64,000 bases of DNA from Eopsaltria australis (GCA_034509425.1 JAVTVJ010001358.1:1-64000), one strand, 5' to 3'. Shown: positions 38,400 to 52,200, counted from the stretch's first letter. The notes: generated from the letters alone by a model not told the origin. A program made the numbers and translations.

Positions 38400-39063
38400 T
38401 CAGAACAGAATTACTGAATGAGGTCAACAAAACGCATGGATAAAGGAGATGTGTTTGAAATAGGCAAAGCTGAATTTTCTAATAGGCTTTTGAAAAATTC
38501 CTCGTCACACGCTTCTATGGAAACTCAACACTCAGAGCTTTAGGGAAGGTCTTTATGTTGATAAATAACTGATTAAAAGACAGGGAACAGAAGGTAAGTA
38601 GGTTAGCCAGACAGCTCTAGCAATGGAGGGAGGTCATTAGCAGAGTTCCACAGGGATTTTTGCAGGGGATGCAGTTATTCGTCATATTCCTAAGCAACCT
38701 GGGAAAATGGATGAGCAGTGAGGTGAGAAAGCTTTATAATTATATTAACTTATGCACAGTGAAATGGATGATGGCTTGCTGGATGTGAAGAATTAGGAAA
38801 GGTGCTTACGGAAGAAAGTCCCTGGGCAATAAAATGGCAGATGAAATTCTTTGTAGTTGAATGCAAAATGGTGCGAAGAGAGCAAAACAATTCTAAGATC
38901 AAGAGCCATTATATACACAAAATTGCACGCATTTCAAGAGAGCATTAGATGACCCTACCACACACTATTGGCTTGTTCCTATTCTCCTGGTTGGCTTCTG
39001 CTTACAGTCACAGTTAGAGGTAGGAAACTAGTCTGGATGGATTTTTGGTCTGACTAGGTGGAG
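38400..39063 (+). mobile_element. Ancient CR1/L3-like LINE, internally deleted
   Basis: From about 38403 the sequence follows the RT region of an old CR1 lineage of the L3 or turtle/crocodile CR1 type: AATGAGGTCAACAAAACGCA, TTCCTCGTCACACGCTTCTA, AAAAGACAGGGAACAGAAGG, then GGAGGTCATTAGCAGAGTTC and CCACAGGGA (38648-38656, the PQG box), and AATGGCAGATGAAATTCTTT with TGAATGCAAAATGGTG. The next recognisable block is the end of the 3' UTR, CTAGTCTGGATGG...TTGGTCTGACTAGG (about 39028-39058). Roughly 600-700 bp of the usual element between these blocks is missing, so the copy carries a large internal deletion. It is far more diverged than the CR1 at 10.7 kb. Confidence 0.75.
38420..38900 (+). pseudogene. 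Decayed RT segment of the ancient CR1
   Basis: A readable stretch around 38632-38700 gives EVISRVPQGF and LFVIFLSNL, corresponding to the family's 'VTSGVPQGSVLGPLLFxIFINDL'. The FADD catalytic box that should follow is not recognisable, and stop codons interrupt before and after. It is a molecular fossil. Confidence 0.65.
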
Positions 39064-42000
39064 GAACTGGGCCTTTATACAGATGTAGCCTGAGATCTAA
39101 TATGGTGCATGTGACAGAAAAACATTCTGGTTTAGGACTCTACAGATTTACTTTGTCCTTGCATGGCAGTAACTATTAACTGAAACCTGTCAAGTATTGA
39201 TTTTAATAGCATTAAGAATCCTGTGGAAGGTTTCAGCCCTCTAGAGTATTCTTTACAAACCAGACATAGGCTCCTCTACTGGCGACACTGGGACTGCCCA
39301 GGTAAGACACGTAAATCACATAAAATGGGAAAATACAGAAAGTTTCTTCAACAGAAGATGAAGACAAAAATGTTTAACAGAGGAATGTGAATGAAAAAAC
39401 CCCATGGACAAATTCTTTCACAACCAGCAAAGCCAGAACACAAAACGGTGTGGGGTGTTCCCCTGGAATTACAAGGCTGAAAAATTGGAGCTTTTATAGC
39501 TAATGCTGAAAATCTCAGAGACCAGAAAGTACTTCTTGCATAAGATCAGATAATCTTTATCAAGGGGAAGAGCATTCCACCACAAGTTATATTTTAGAAT
39601 GTCACCTAATGAAATGACTCTTTTCCCTTCGCAGAAGCCCTTGTGTGTATGGGAGTCATTATTCAGTTCCACTAATGAGGAAAGGGAGGTGTAGATTCAC
39701 TACTCAGTACTAACCTTTTGAAATCCCAATACTATGTACTGACAAGAAGTCTTAGGCAGGAGGTCTGTACCTCCATATCCATCCATCCATCCAAGTGGAT
39801 GCGACGTGTCTGCGTCAGTACTGGATCAGCGGAACAGCAGTGATCTTTCACTCTGCCATCCGGACTATGCTGGAAGTACTACTTTCCAACTTCCTACTAA
39901 TTCATCTGCCAAGATGATGAAAGAGAAAGAGTCCTGGATGCCTTCATCGTCCCACACAAGAGGGAAGACAAACTGAAATCAAGTAAAGGTGTCAAAAAGA
40001 ACAGCCAGGAATTGTTACAATGATTCAGTTCACACTCTTTGTGTCAAGTACTCTGCTAAAGAACAGCGATGAGAAAATTCCTGGTTCCTCTTTTTCAAAA
40101 GAATATGCTGGTGCATATGTGGTAAACACTAGTTTGATGAATAATATACTAAACCATCCCTTGAGTTTATATTTTTTTCTGATAACAGGAGCAGGCAGAG
40201 TCTCTGTTGCTCAGTGATGTTCCCAGTTCTCTCTAGCAACTAACATAGGAAAAGAGAATCTCAACTAAATTATCACTCAGAAAGATGGTAAATATGATTA
40301 GGATCTCTTGTTGGGAGGATTAGCCTGGTGTATTCACAGAGACCAGTACTAGACACTGGCTGAAGATGACAGCCTCAGCTTCTGATAATCCTAGCAAGCA
40401 ATGTCTAAGAAAGATACAACAAACTTCTAAACTTCTACTGTTTAGACTCTTACACATGTACGCAGGGTTTGTAGGCAGCAACATGTGTTTAATGCAAATG
40501 GCAATGGCAGTTGGTAAGCAAAGCTCTCTATGTGGTACAAGTATGGTTCATAGCTCAGGGCCAATGTTCATAGAGTCCAAAAAGCCATCACCAAAAGTGA
40601 ACAACAGTTTTGACAGTCTGAAAGCGAACACTGCTCTCCAGGTCACTCTTCAGTGCCACCCATTTCTGTAACTTTCCTCTGTGCATGCCTCAGGACTGTG
40701 TCCATCACAAAAACACAGCTGTAGCAGGTTGCTTTTCTTCACAGAGAGGCCACTCTAACCTTCAGAGATTCTGCCCTCAAATCAGCTGCTTCCTCAGCCT
40801 GCTTGTACTCTCCCGGAAGGCAGCCATAATAGCTAGTTTATAGGCGTATCTGGGTGGAATACTGCCTTTTGTCCAAGATGTCCTACTGTGCAAAAACCTG
40901 TGGTGTCTGCCTCAAAAGTATTCTCCATGAGGACAATATACTTTTTATGGGAGCAGGAGGGCATGTCAAAGCAGGTACAAGAGTGCTAGATATACTTCCA
41001 TGACTTCAAAGAGGGAAAAGAGTGGAGAGACAATCAGTGTACTGAACCCATTCCCTTCTTCACAGACTTTAGAACATCTAGCTTTTACAACAGATTTCAG
41101 CAAATATACTAGTAACAGATGCTCCTGTCCAGAGATACAAAGGAGAAGCTTCTGTGCACCCATAGCATGGCTCCACTCTCATTACACAATGGAAATAATA
41201 TTGCTGATTTTATTAGAAATTGTGTCAGATCCTGCCACCAAACTAGTCAGTGAGCTAGGAAGTGTTGAGGAGAAAGTCTTCTGCCTTTTCAATCCAAAAC
41301 AAATAGTGATCCAAAATACATTTTCCCATTTCAATCACTTTCCTGATTTAATAAGCCACTCCTCACTGTCGTAATAGTATTGTTTATTGACTACTCATTT
41401 TTAAAATGGAATCCATCTGTTTTATTTCTGCTTATTCCCAAAGTTTCCAACTAAACAGGGAATAAGATCCTAATTCTGGTATGGTTCAAACACAGTGAAA
41501 TGAAGGCTACATCTTCATTTTTATCTTCTGCTTTGAAGTTTACGGATGGATCGTTTATTTAAAACAACTTCTTAAACATAAGAAAATGTAAACACTGCTG
41601 TGAATGGGAAGATGTGCAAAGGTTCCTTTACAGGTTTGTTATTTCTTTTCTGTTTCAAAACAGGATGGGGAAACTTCACAAAATATAATACCACAGAAAA
41701 CTCATACCACTTTGACATCAATTCCATGCTGGGCTTTATACACAGAAGGTCAAGCAAATTCAAATATCAATAACACAACAATTTCTGTTCATATAGCATA
41801 AGATAGATTGCTTAAGTTAGACGCTGTGGGAGATGATTTGCACTAATTTACATGCCCGTGCAGCAGCATACACGTCCAATATCCTCCCTTACTAATACCT
41901 CTCTACCTGACATTTTAAGTTTGTTTGATGTTCCCAGTCTTAGTTGCCCTTGAACACTGCCATTTCCATTGCCTGGTTGACATACTTTGTCTAGAGATTT

Positions 42001-45000
42001 GCATTGCAGAAGCAATATCACTGTTCTCTTTTCTCTGAAGACCTAAACATGAATCACTACACCTCTTAATTCTCCTCATGCAATCAAAGCATAGCCTAAA
42101 ACACATCGACCGTCCAATCCCATGTTCTCTACTCTTCCTGAAACCTAATAGAACTGGACTAATTTAAACAAACAGTCTACTCCAATCAAACTGCCTCTGT
42201 AGTTTCTCCCAGTCTCTCTCCTATTCTTCAGTGATTACTCCTTCTGCCACTGGAATCTGCTGTGGCACAATCCCATTGTGACTCCACTGCAGAAGAGACT
42301 TGAGAGGGCTTTTAGTACACACAAAATGATTGGGATTCTCATGCCTCTTGAATCAACCATTTCAATGCTTTATACAGTGTTGGACATAACCGGGATTTTT
42401 TTTATGGAGGTGAGAAAAGAGGGACCGAAAAAATCCCACATTACCTAATGTAGTACATCTTGTCTGTAATCTATCTCGAGAGCCCTAATTCACATATGGA
42501 TGATGTACATGAGCTCTCTCAATTCAGGTTAACTTATGCATCATCTCTTCTTTGATAGTGGAATAAAGATGTGGAAGCCAATGGAAAAAAAGCAAGATAA
42601 AGGTATTCAGAAGTACCTATGAATTTTATTACCAGCTCAGAAGAAGTCCACATTAATTGTCAACATTTGTCAGGGCACCAATTGTGTGATGTCCTTACTG
42701 TAAAGCATACACAAATTATTTTTTCTGTACTTGCTTTTTATGGCCACCATTTCATGGAGCACAGCTTGTCTTGGACAAACCACAGACACATACTGAACAA
42801 CATCCTGAAAAAATCTTTGATGTTTTTTCCCCTTCAGTCTGTTGTACAGTACGTTCCAAATACAGAGGGTAGAAGACGCTGTTAAAATACAATTGCTAAA
42901 AATCTTACCTACTCTAATCTTAACAACCTAATCTTAAAAAATAATTAAATTCACTTTTTATCACTTTGTGTTTAAGAAATGCTTTTTCTGAACCATTAAA
43001 ATGTGCAGATGCTTTATTTTGTTCACAAAAATTAGCTGTCATTTTCTGGTTCTCTTTCACTAAGCTGATCTTTGGCTTGCACATACTTCAGAAGAAAGCC
43101 TTTGCAACAAATACAATCCAAATAAAATTTTATTTTTCTAAGTCTGAAATTAGATACAAACTTAATCAGATAGTTTCACATCAGACTACCTTCAAATCCT
43201 GGCATGTAACTAGCTGACTTTCTTTCTCTTATCTCCATTGTTCTCTATCACAGCTTTCAGTTTAATTTTTCTTCTCTTTTTAATTATTTTCATTAGACTT
43301 ATTTATCTTTATCTGTTACTCACTGTTTCACGGGATAGCAAGTTGTGATGTTACCTCATAGCAAAGAAGGACCACCATGCCAAAGTCAATGGCAAATTCC
43401 CACTCACAGAAAAAAAAAAAAAAAAGCCCACCCTGATACATTTAAACTCAAACTCTTCTGGACTGTCAGCTGATTGAATGCCTGCCATTATCCATTTGTT
43501 AGCTTTTTACTTTTCTAGGTTGAAACACTTGACCCAGAGAAATTGAGTTTTCTCCCTTCTCCTCTCCTCCTTCCCTTGAAAGCAACAAACATATTCCTTT
43601 CCTTTTAAAATGTAATTATGTTTCTTACCATCCACGCCGTGACAAAATCTCCCATCCAAGTCCCAACTGCAGCTACCTTCATAAAATTTTCATTCCTGAT
43701 GCCCATGAAGTCTGTTATAATGTATGCACTGTGGAAACAAGAACACAACCCTAAGATATACACATTTGCTTAATGTAATTACAAAGAACTTGCATTAGAG
43801 ACAAAATTTATGATTATCTGTGAAAGATTTCCCATTGCTTTCATAATAACTTTTCTGCTAGATCTGAGTCTTGACATAGAACTGAACCCATATGGGTCGA
43901 TTCCAATTAGAAATGCAATGTGAATCTGATTTTGAAGTCCATGTCTCTTTTGAAGGTGCTAAAATAACGGTTGGCAAAGACTTCAGGATTATGCAAAGCT
44001 TCTGGAAGTAGAAAATGTTTTATGCCTTTTATCTTTTTCCTTTATACAAATAGAATTACAACGTTCTTCAAACTGGTGACTTTGCAAAATCTTCATGAAG
44101 AAAAATCAAAATCTTTAAGGTATCTTTAGAAAGATAATTCAGCTGCTTGACTTTTCACCCTTTCAGTTATACAACCACATTTTTAACACATCAGTGAAGC
44201 AAGTTCTATAAAATTTCAGTGAGATGTCACTGTTTCCAGATTTATACAATTTATTTTCACAGATATATTTTACTTAAATCTAAAAGAAGCATTTCTATTC
44301 TGCTTAAATAATGCAACAGATAGGATTTACAGCCTCACAGGGTAATTTGACATTTAGCTTCAAGTTCACCAAGATGCTATAAGGACAATTAAGAAGGTAA
44401 AGTTACTTGTTCCAGATTAAAACCTTTCAGAAAAAAACATATCTTTTAATATACTTTATCCTTTTCTAAAAGACTTTAATAGTGGTCAGCAAGAGGTGAC
44501 TCTCCTCAAGAGCAAATAATGATGATAGTGAATATGAATGGCAATTGTATTTTAACTTTACAAGTGATATTTTTGCTTTCAACACACTTGCTAACATTTT
44601 TAATATAATGTTATGCCTATTTAACAGCGCACATAAGTGACATAGATACATGTAAAAGTGTCCTTGAACATTGTGCTATCCATTATTCAAATCTTACCAT
44701 TATTACACACCAAATGTTGCAATGTCTAGGAGCTATACAGACCATATCTCTGCAACTGGATCAGTGCAAACTGATCCCACTTTTTGGGCCAGATCTGTTA
44801 AAACTTAAATATCTGATCAAGACAGAAGGTCTTGCTAGCACAAATCCATGTACAGCATGATATAATTTCTTAGAGACAATTTAATATGTTGTATAGTAGA
44901 AATATTATCATCATTGAATAGTTTTATGACACATGAAAAATGTCCTACTGTAACAGCCCTTTTCATTGCACACATTATGACCTTTCAGCTGGTATGTCAC

Positions 45001-45164
45001 TAACAAAAATGCCATCTGTTTATTTTTTCTGTTGAACAGCACATAAATACTGGCTCTGATTTTCTGCTGGGAAAAAAATATTCTGAACTATTTTTTAATA
45101 AATTCCATGTAATTAAAAGATCATCATCAGTATCCTAAAATCACCATGTTATGAATAAGGATGC
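39064..45164. other. 6.1 kb of gene-free DNA
   Basis: Longest frames are 124 codons (41000-41374 plus) and 101 codons (40366-40671 plus), both unrecognised. A short (ATCC)n run lies at 39777-39792, a 16-A run at 43410-43425 and a 12-bp palindrome ACCCATATGGGT at 43886-43897. A donor-like CAG|GTAAGA is at 39299-39307 without a convincing exon. Confidence 0.5.
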
Positions 45165-45300
45165 AACAACCCAAGAACAGTTACACTGGGCCAGACTAAA
45201 GTCTCCCTGTTCCAATGCTCTGTCTCCAAGAGAGGGCAACAGCAGAGACAAAGACTGAGAACAGGCAAGCACACCCCTCCCAGATATATTCTCCCAAATG
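45165..45300 (-). mobile_element. Ancient CR1/L3-like 3' end, reverse orientation
   Basis: The plus strand reads GAACAGTTACACTGGGCCAG, ACTAAAGTCTCCCTGTTCCA, ATGCTCTGTCTCCAAGAGAG, then GAACAGGCAAGCACACCCC and ATATATTCTCCC. This is the reverse complement of the old CR1/L3 3' UTR ('...agggcaagca...ctgtctctgacagtggccaatgc...tactgggtcagaccaaaggtcc'). The 3' end of the element is at the left. Similarity may extend weakly to about 45395. It is a diverged remnant with no coding content. Confidence 0.75.
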
Positions 45301-48300
45301 CTTTATAACTGGAAAATATTTGGAATTCCTCTTTTTCTGCATCTTGGGCATGCCATTCTTGTAGCATCTGTGAAGGCAGAAAACAATCAAGTCTGCACTC
45401 CTTAAGAAGATGTCTCATTCACAAAGAAGGCACAGCAGTAAGTGTCATTTGTAAGGAATGGCCCTCAAATGCAAAGCATATCTCATCTTCTCCATCAGTG
45501 GGAGACATACAAAACCTCAGCATTCTCACCTTTTCTTATGTGAACTGCACATTCTCATATGCATTATACATGATTACAGGTGTACAATAAGCAAACACTT
45601 GCACAACACCGCCAGAAAACAGCCCACGGGTGATTCCTATAGCCCTGGCATGCAGAGCAGGCCTGCCACAGCCACCCCTGGCAGGCTGCTGGACACAAGG
45701 AGGGCTAACCAAAAAGGCTGAGAGGTCATTGATCCCTGAATATGGGTATTACCTAGTAGGAGAGAAATCAAACCAGACATAAGTGATTCTTTTAATGGAA
45801 ATTGAGATTCTCAGTGTAGTCACTTGTTTTTATGAATGCTAGAAGTACCAGAAGGGTTATAATGAAGTTGAATGAGCTGGATACAATACTTAAATACACA
45901 GAAAGGCCTTGAAAGTATCACATCTTCCCAACAGTTATTTTTGTCATTTCAAACATGAAAGCTTCAAAGAAGCCCAGTTCAAATTGTGCATTCCAGTTTA
46001 CAAGTAATTAATGCCTGAATTAAATATGCAAATCAACAAACCTTGAGTTAATGTCAAAATAACATTATTATAAAGAAACTATTAGGAATATAATCTGTGC
46101 ATGTTTTAAGTGCATTTACTGATTAAAATACAGCTACAAATTTTTATGAGCAGGAAGAATATTTTTAGCATTGTCATCTTATTTGAAATACTAATGAAAT
46201 GCATTACTATTTCATTAACTGTTAGCATTACACTCTGTGTCTTTTATGCTCTCTGCAGTATTATTTTTCTTTCAAAATACAAAGAAAAATTGACTATTTT
46301 AAAATAGGGATTTGAGGCTACTAAAAATGAATTAAAAAAAAAAAAAGAAATCTAACCCTCCAGCTTTCATTTTCAGGTTTCAGTTTAAATAGAAATAAGA
46401 ATACTTGTCATTTTCAAAAAAGACATGCTTTCCTGATTATGTTAGCAGGTTATATATTATAAAAGTACCAAGAGTAACATTAATTCTACTGTGGACAATC
46501 CTCACATTTGTCTAGCTTTAGCTAGTGATTAGAGTAGTTTTCTTTAATTGTTTAGTCTGCGTCCTGGCTAGGATCCATGTCTGCACTTTGCAGGAACACT
46601 AAGGTCTGCCAGGTTCCAGTTACCTGTCACGGTCAGCCCAGATTTTCTATAGCTTGTCAAAAGCTGTGTTTGCTTTGCCATATGTATATTCTGCAGCAAG
46701 GCACAATCATATTGCATGAGCAGCACAATCCAAGGAAACACTGAGTGAAAAAAGGCAGCAGTGAAAGCCCAGAGTAAAAAGCTCCTCTGAAAGAGACAGG
46801 GCAAGTGTAAATAATTAAAAGCTAAGGAGCCAATACTTGTGAATATTATAGATAAAGACCAAATTTGTGTCAGGCATTTGGGTGCCTTTCCAAGTAAGAC
46901 TGGAAGCTGCAGCTCCAGGGAAATTGCTCTTAGCAAGCCAAAGTCTAGGGAAGGTAGACCAACGTTTTAACAGAATAGGACAAAAGAGAGGAACCAAAAG
47001 ACAAAGGAGACTTGACAAACACAGTTCTAAAACAGATTTAAAAAATAAAAATCATAAGTAACTGTCTACATCCATGTTGACGCAAAAGGTACGTCAATAA
47101 CCATGAGTCAGTAAAAAGACATATGAGCCCAGTGTATTTGAACAGTTTCTGGAGCTAGCAGCAGTGCACAGAATGGATAAACAGGGAGATAACCACACTA
47201 GCCCAGAGATTTTGTTCAAAGGAAGATATCAGAGCATTTTTTCAAAGAAGGGTGACATGTTACCAGCTGCTAAAATGACAGTCTGAACGCAAATGGAAGG
47301 TTTTAAATTTTACATTAGATAAAAATGCACAAGTCACTGTGGTGCTATGGACACTGTTCCAAGCACTGGAAAAACATCATCACTGAGACTCAGTGCTGAG
47401 ACAGCATTTTCTTTACCATCACAGGATGTAAGAAGGGGCTATAGCTTGAATAGAAACACTTAAATGTGAAGTCAAACTCTCTGTGGATCTTGGTCAGACT
47501 GGGTCAAGGATTTCCTTACCTTACATTAGTGCTTGATGGCTTGCATGTCAGAAAAAACATGTTCACATATCAAAAGGCATTGTTAAACCTATGTGACTAA
47601 GTAATTCCCAGTGATGTGACATAACTTCATCTCCAGATGATAATCCAAAGAGCTCTGGATCTCTTGTAAGGCCTGTGACATAACTGACAACACAGACATA
47701 TCTGAACTGAACCCTGTGTGTCCAGGGACAGCAATGAGAGCATAGACAACTTTGGCGAGGTTTAAGTTGCCTTTTAAAGCAATTTCAGCAATCTTGATGC
47801 ATCTTAACTAAGCTTCAGCTGATTCTTTATACACTCTAGAGTACTGAAGGCACTGGGCTGGTACACAGCACACACTGCATGTTCTGTACAGAGCCAACAA
47901 GAACTGCACCCACAGAGAGTGATAGCAATGCTCTTTGAAAAGGAGGGGAGGCCTAGATATCCCTTGTGTTGAGTAACAAAAAGTCTGCACACGTTCGGCA
48001 GTCCGATATGCACTTTTCTGAGGTGGTTTTATTATTTGGCCTTCCCCCTAAATAGGTGATTATCTATATGGAACTCACCTTGCTTGGTGCATCTGACAAA
48101 GCAAAATGCTTTGACATTGGCAAACAAGTGACAGCACCAGAGTTCACACAGTCTGCAAAGAAGTATGTGTTTAGATGTAATACCACAAGCTTCCATTACT
48201 CTCAATTTAGAAGAGGCAGAGAGTGTCAGAATAACTGAAAACATACATAAAAAACTGCAGATACAGTTCCTCATGTGTGTTTGTCACTCTAAAATGACAG

Positions 48301-49959
48301 AATGGCAAATGAGACACTTGGTAGCACTTCACTCAGCTGAAAAGCAATTCTTCTAATGTTAGGAACTGAAGTAAGAGCCACAGGGAACTGGAAGGTGCGC
48401 AGAGACAGCAAGACCTGCAGTCTTATAAACTGGCACATCACAATGAGGATGGCAGAATGCATAGCTACCAGCAAACAGTTCAGAGAGCACAACAGCTATT
48501 CATCCAGTCCCTGACCATCCCCAGTGCATGCTTTAGAGATACAGATGAAACTTCTTCTATGACACCAGAACAGAGAGAAGTAAGAGGCACCAAACCAGGG
48601 ATTTTACTTGACAAGACATCAAAGAGGTAACAGCCACAAGAGGCTCAGCAAGCTAATCTCCAAGACACAAAAATCTGAGAAGCAAAACCAGCTTGGCTAT
48701 AGCGAGGCGGATCCATGGCACAGAGCAGAACACCTGAGACTGAGAGACTGATCCTGTAACTGAGTATCACTAGTTGGCAACCTATTTAAACATGCTTTTT
48801 TAAAATCAGGCAGCAGAACTGTAATTCTGAAAACTTCTGCTTATCAGTCTACAGGCCCGAGGGCTGTGTAACTACCCTGGGATACTTTGCTTGTAGAGTT
48901 CCCAAGCCATTAGAAGTTCTGCTGCTAGGATACACAGGAGCTGCTCACCGTCCACAGGAACAGGCAATATAGTTTCTAGCTTTGCAAGCCTGCCTTTAAG
49001 ACAAGGCATTGAAAAATGCAGCAACTGTAACTCTGTCTATTAATGTAGAAGAGGTATATGCATGCAACTTGAATGGTAGGGTACACACAAGATCCAATCC
49101 CTATTCCAGGGGACACTGGCTTGCTTAATCCACTTCAAAGTTAGAGAATTGCACCGTCATTCTCAATATGAAAAGGTGATAACACAAGAGGATGAGAAAT
49201 ATGTGTTTCAGGACTCTACTAGGTGATGTGGAATTGAAGCTGTGTATTCTATATTTTGTATAAATACAATCTTTCACATATAAGAAAAATATTCCCTTTC
49301 CTTCACTTTTAGAATGGATGCAACTGGTCATACTGTATAGGTGTTTGGATTAGATCACAACTACAGTCCAAATTAAGGTTCCTAAGCAAATTGGGACAGG
49401 ATTTTTAACATATTTTTGTTCTTAATGTAGTTTTTTCTACTGCTATTTGTAGGAGTTTCCTGTGTGGGATTTTGTGGATCTTATTCCAACAACCCAAGCA
49501 TAAAGCATCTGACGTCCAATAGAGCCTGGACTTCTCTTTGGAGATCAGGTGGTATTCATACAGGTTAACTTTTGCCTAATGATGCAAGTCTTCCTAGGCT
49601 GTCTCCACAATCAATGGATTTGACAGCAATTCAAAACAGGATGTTAATTTAGATGATTTTCTTGTATGGCATAGTGATGTCATCTGTGAAAATCCAAGGA
49701 GTTGCAAAATTTAAATCATAGTGACAGACCTACTGCCACAGGTGTGAGAGTGTGCATCCCCACTGGGAAAATCTTAGGGATCTGCAAATTCAAAAGTGTT
49801 AAGGACCTCCACTATGGGAGGAACGCAGCCCCCCTGGGTAAACTTTGGTGAGTGCTGGTACATGCTTCCAGAGAGTTTAAATGACAGGATTTGCTACACC
49901 TACATTTTTGTGTGTGTCTGTCAAACTCTAAGTGACAAATAAAATTGGAGACAACAAAT
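45301..49959. other. 4.7 kb of gene-free DNA
   Basis: The longest frame is 122 codons (46568-46936 minus), without similarity to a known protein. A GC-somewhat-richer part (48360-48760) is unrecognised. A candidate regulatory cluster near 46.0 kb is listed separately. Confidence 0.5.
46005..46052. promoter_or_regulatory. Candidate POU/homeodomain motif cluster
   Basis: A perfect octamer ATGCAAAT (46026-46033) lies 15 bp after TAATTA (46005-46010) and 13 bp before GTTAAT (46047-46052). Such a cluster is typical of conserved developmental enhancers, but AT-rich chance occurrence is likely. Only conservation would decide. Confidence 0.15.
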
Positions 49960-50036
49960 TGTCAAGTTGGGAATTGAACCCAGATTTCTTCCCTCAGATA
50001 AGCACCTTTCTCCATCATTACATTAGTGCTCTGACA
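49960..50036 (-). mobile_element. Possible tRNA-related SINE head
   Basis: On the minus strand, GGTTCAATTCC (49970-49980) closely matches the RNA polymerase III B box, and GTCAGAGCACT (about 50024-50034) about 45 nt upstream could be a degenerate A-box region. The order and spacing fit a tRNA-derived SINE such as MIR, but the rest is not recognisable. It is not a functional tRNA gene: I see no acceptor stem or anticodon arm. Confidence 0.3.
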
Positions 50037-51071
50037 AAAATAATGTACTGACCCTACAGTTTCCACTACAAGGCACTTATGATGGACAGGATAGTCTAAG
50101 GAAAAGCCTAAAAGGTAAACTGATTTTGCAAATTCATTATGTCCATGAGATATCTTTTACAAATTTTCCAGGATTTTTGCTATTCGTGTGCAATGCGAAT
50201 CATAAAAATACATATTCTGTTTAGTCAGAAAGAAGAAAAACAAAGGCTGTAGACTGCATTAGCATTTTTCTGCTGCAAATATAGGCTACAATACCTCAGC
50301 CAAGGATAGGCCGCAGAAACATTTCTAATTCTGCTGTGCTAACAGATGAATGCTCAGCCATTCACACGTAGCACAGCCTTACCTGTCCCCACCACACACT
50401 CACACAAGCACTGCAGATCATATGTAGTTGCTCATGCTTCCATTTCAACTCTGTGAGTGCTGCCTGAGTTGTTTTTACTGAAGCAATGACACACAGGGTT
50501 GCCTCTTACATGCCAAGTTTGGTACTGCAGGAAAGGATTAAGGCATTTTCTCACTGCTAAGTGAAATGCTTGTTGAAAATTATTTTAGTGGATAATGAGA
50601 CAAGTTAGGAGAACTGCGACAAGTTAAGAGAATCGTGTTACTTTTTACCATTTCTTTTAATAGTAAAATTCTGCAACTAATCTGCAACATTGCACTATGT
50701 GCTGGTGCATTAAATGGCATATTTGATTCATGCCATTTGGCTATATAGTATGATATCAGAATAGTTTCACAGTAAGAAGTGCCAAAACGCTAGTTAAAAC
50801 AGGTGCCCAGGGACACAAATAAGACAGGTGGTACTTGGGCAGCTGAATTTTGAGGGTCTAAGGAGGATCTTGACTCAACATATTGTAACATGCACTACAG
50901 ACATAAAAGTTTGCACTTTCAGCCCTTGCCATATGAAACCTGAGAAGGACAATCAGTACTAATTTTCAACAAGAATGCTAATCAGCAACCTAAATTAGAC
51001 ACATACACTGAACAAAAATGTATGTTCAGAGTCACTAAAATTTAGAAAAATTTTGTAAACAGCTTTTTGCT

Positions 51072-51086
51072 GGGGGGGGGGGGGGG
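51072..51086 (+). repeat. Poly-G run (15 bp)
   Basis: Fifteen consecutive G residues. Such a run can form intramolecular or intermolecular quadruplex structures and is prone to length error in sequencing and replication. No gene is attached. Confidence 0.9.
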
Positions 51087-52160
51087 AGTTACATTTGTTA
51101 AATGTTATAGATATGCTTATCTTAAAATACAGACAATTTGTTTGGTGTGTGATATTTCAGAAATAACTGCTAAAATTGGAAAATAACAGATTTGGAAATA
51201 GCATTAACATATTTGAAAACAATATTCTAAAGAATATAAGAGGCAATGCATTTATAAAGGTGAAGCTAGATGAGTAATTTAGAAAAAGAGATGCAGTGAA
51301 ACATTTTCTTTTAAATAAGTAAATAATGCTTTGTTTTTAAACTTGGTGAGATACTGGTAAGAATGGATTTGAGTAATGCTGTACTGGCTGTACTCTTCTG
51401 AAACGTCCATGCCCATTTTTGATATTTTAGTATGGCTAAGAAGGGACAAGGACAGATGTGTAGCAATATTCTCAGAACTGGCAGTTCAGAGACAATAAAT
51501 TATTCACCTAAAAAAAAAAAGAGAACTGTTCATGCTATCAATAGAATAGAAACAAAATTATATCAAATAATATAGCTGGATATAAAATAATATATCATTC
51601 TAACCAAGTGCTTTGATAACTTTTAAACTTCAGTGAATTTCAGCAAAAGTTTGTACTTTCTATCTGTTTCAGCTGTAGGGATGACAGAGAAGTTGAAATG
51701 CGTTATTGCAATGCTGAATAAACAGGTAACTGCAATATTATTGCTATTCAGAAAGGGTAAAGCAGGACAATTTGCAGTGGTTACAAAACACTGGATAGAC
51801 TCTGCTTGTAAACAGAGCAGTCCAACTGGGAAAGCAGAAGAAGAAAAATATTTTAGTAAATTTTAGTTAAACTTTGTAAATATTAGCAGATGATGCAACA
51901 TTGCATATGAATAATTCTTTAATTTACTAAACTTTCCTGAAAAATTAATAAAAATATTTGGGGGTTTTTATTTTAAAATAGTGAAATGACAGAAAACTAC
52001 AAAAAACATACCATAAATTAATGAGTTGGAACAGAGGGAACAAAGAAATGTTGACACAGAATCTCTGCTGACAGATACTCAGTGACAGTAAATGAAGAGA
52101 ATTTGAGCTGGATCTGAAAAGAATTGTAAGTCACAGCTTTAAAAGGGATATCTTATATAT

Positions 52161-52200
52161 AATCTAATATAGCCACAAACAATCTGATATAGCCACAAAC
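52161..52200 (+). repeat. 20-bp tandem duplication, two copies
   Basis: Two adjacent 20-bp units (52161-52180 and 52181-52200) sharing the second half AGCCACAAAC differ only at 52166 (A) versus 52186 (G). A young local duplication without coding effect. Confidence 0.95.

Noticed and set aside
39264..39301. Possible small exon before a strong GTAAGA donor
   Set aside because: The acceptor side is weak and the 38-bp segment has nothing to support coding; a chance donor motif is more likely.
43410..43425. A16 run as a retroposon tail
   Set aside because: No LINE, SINE or gene-like sequence is recognisable upstream.
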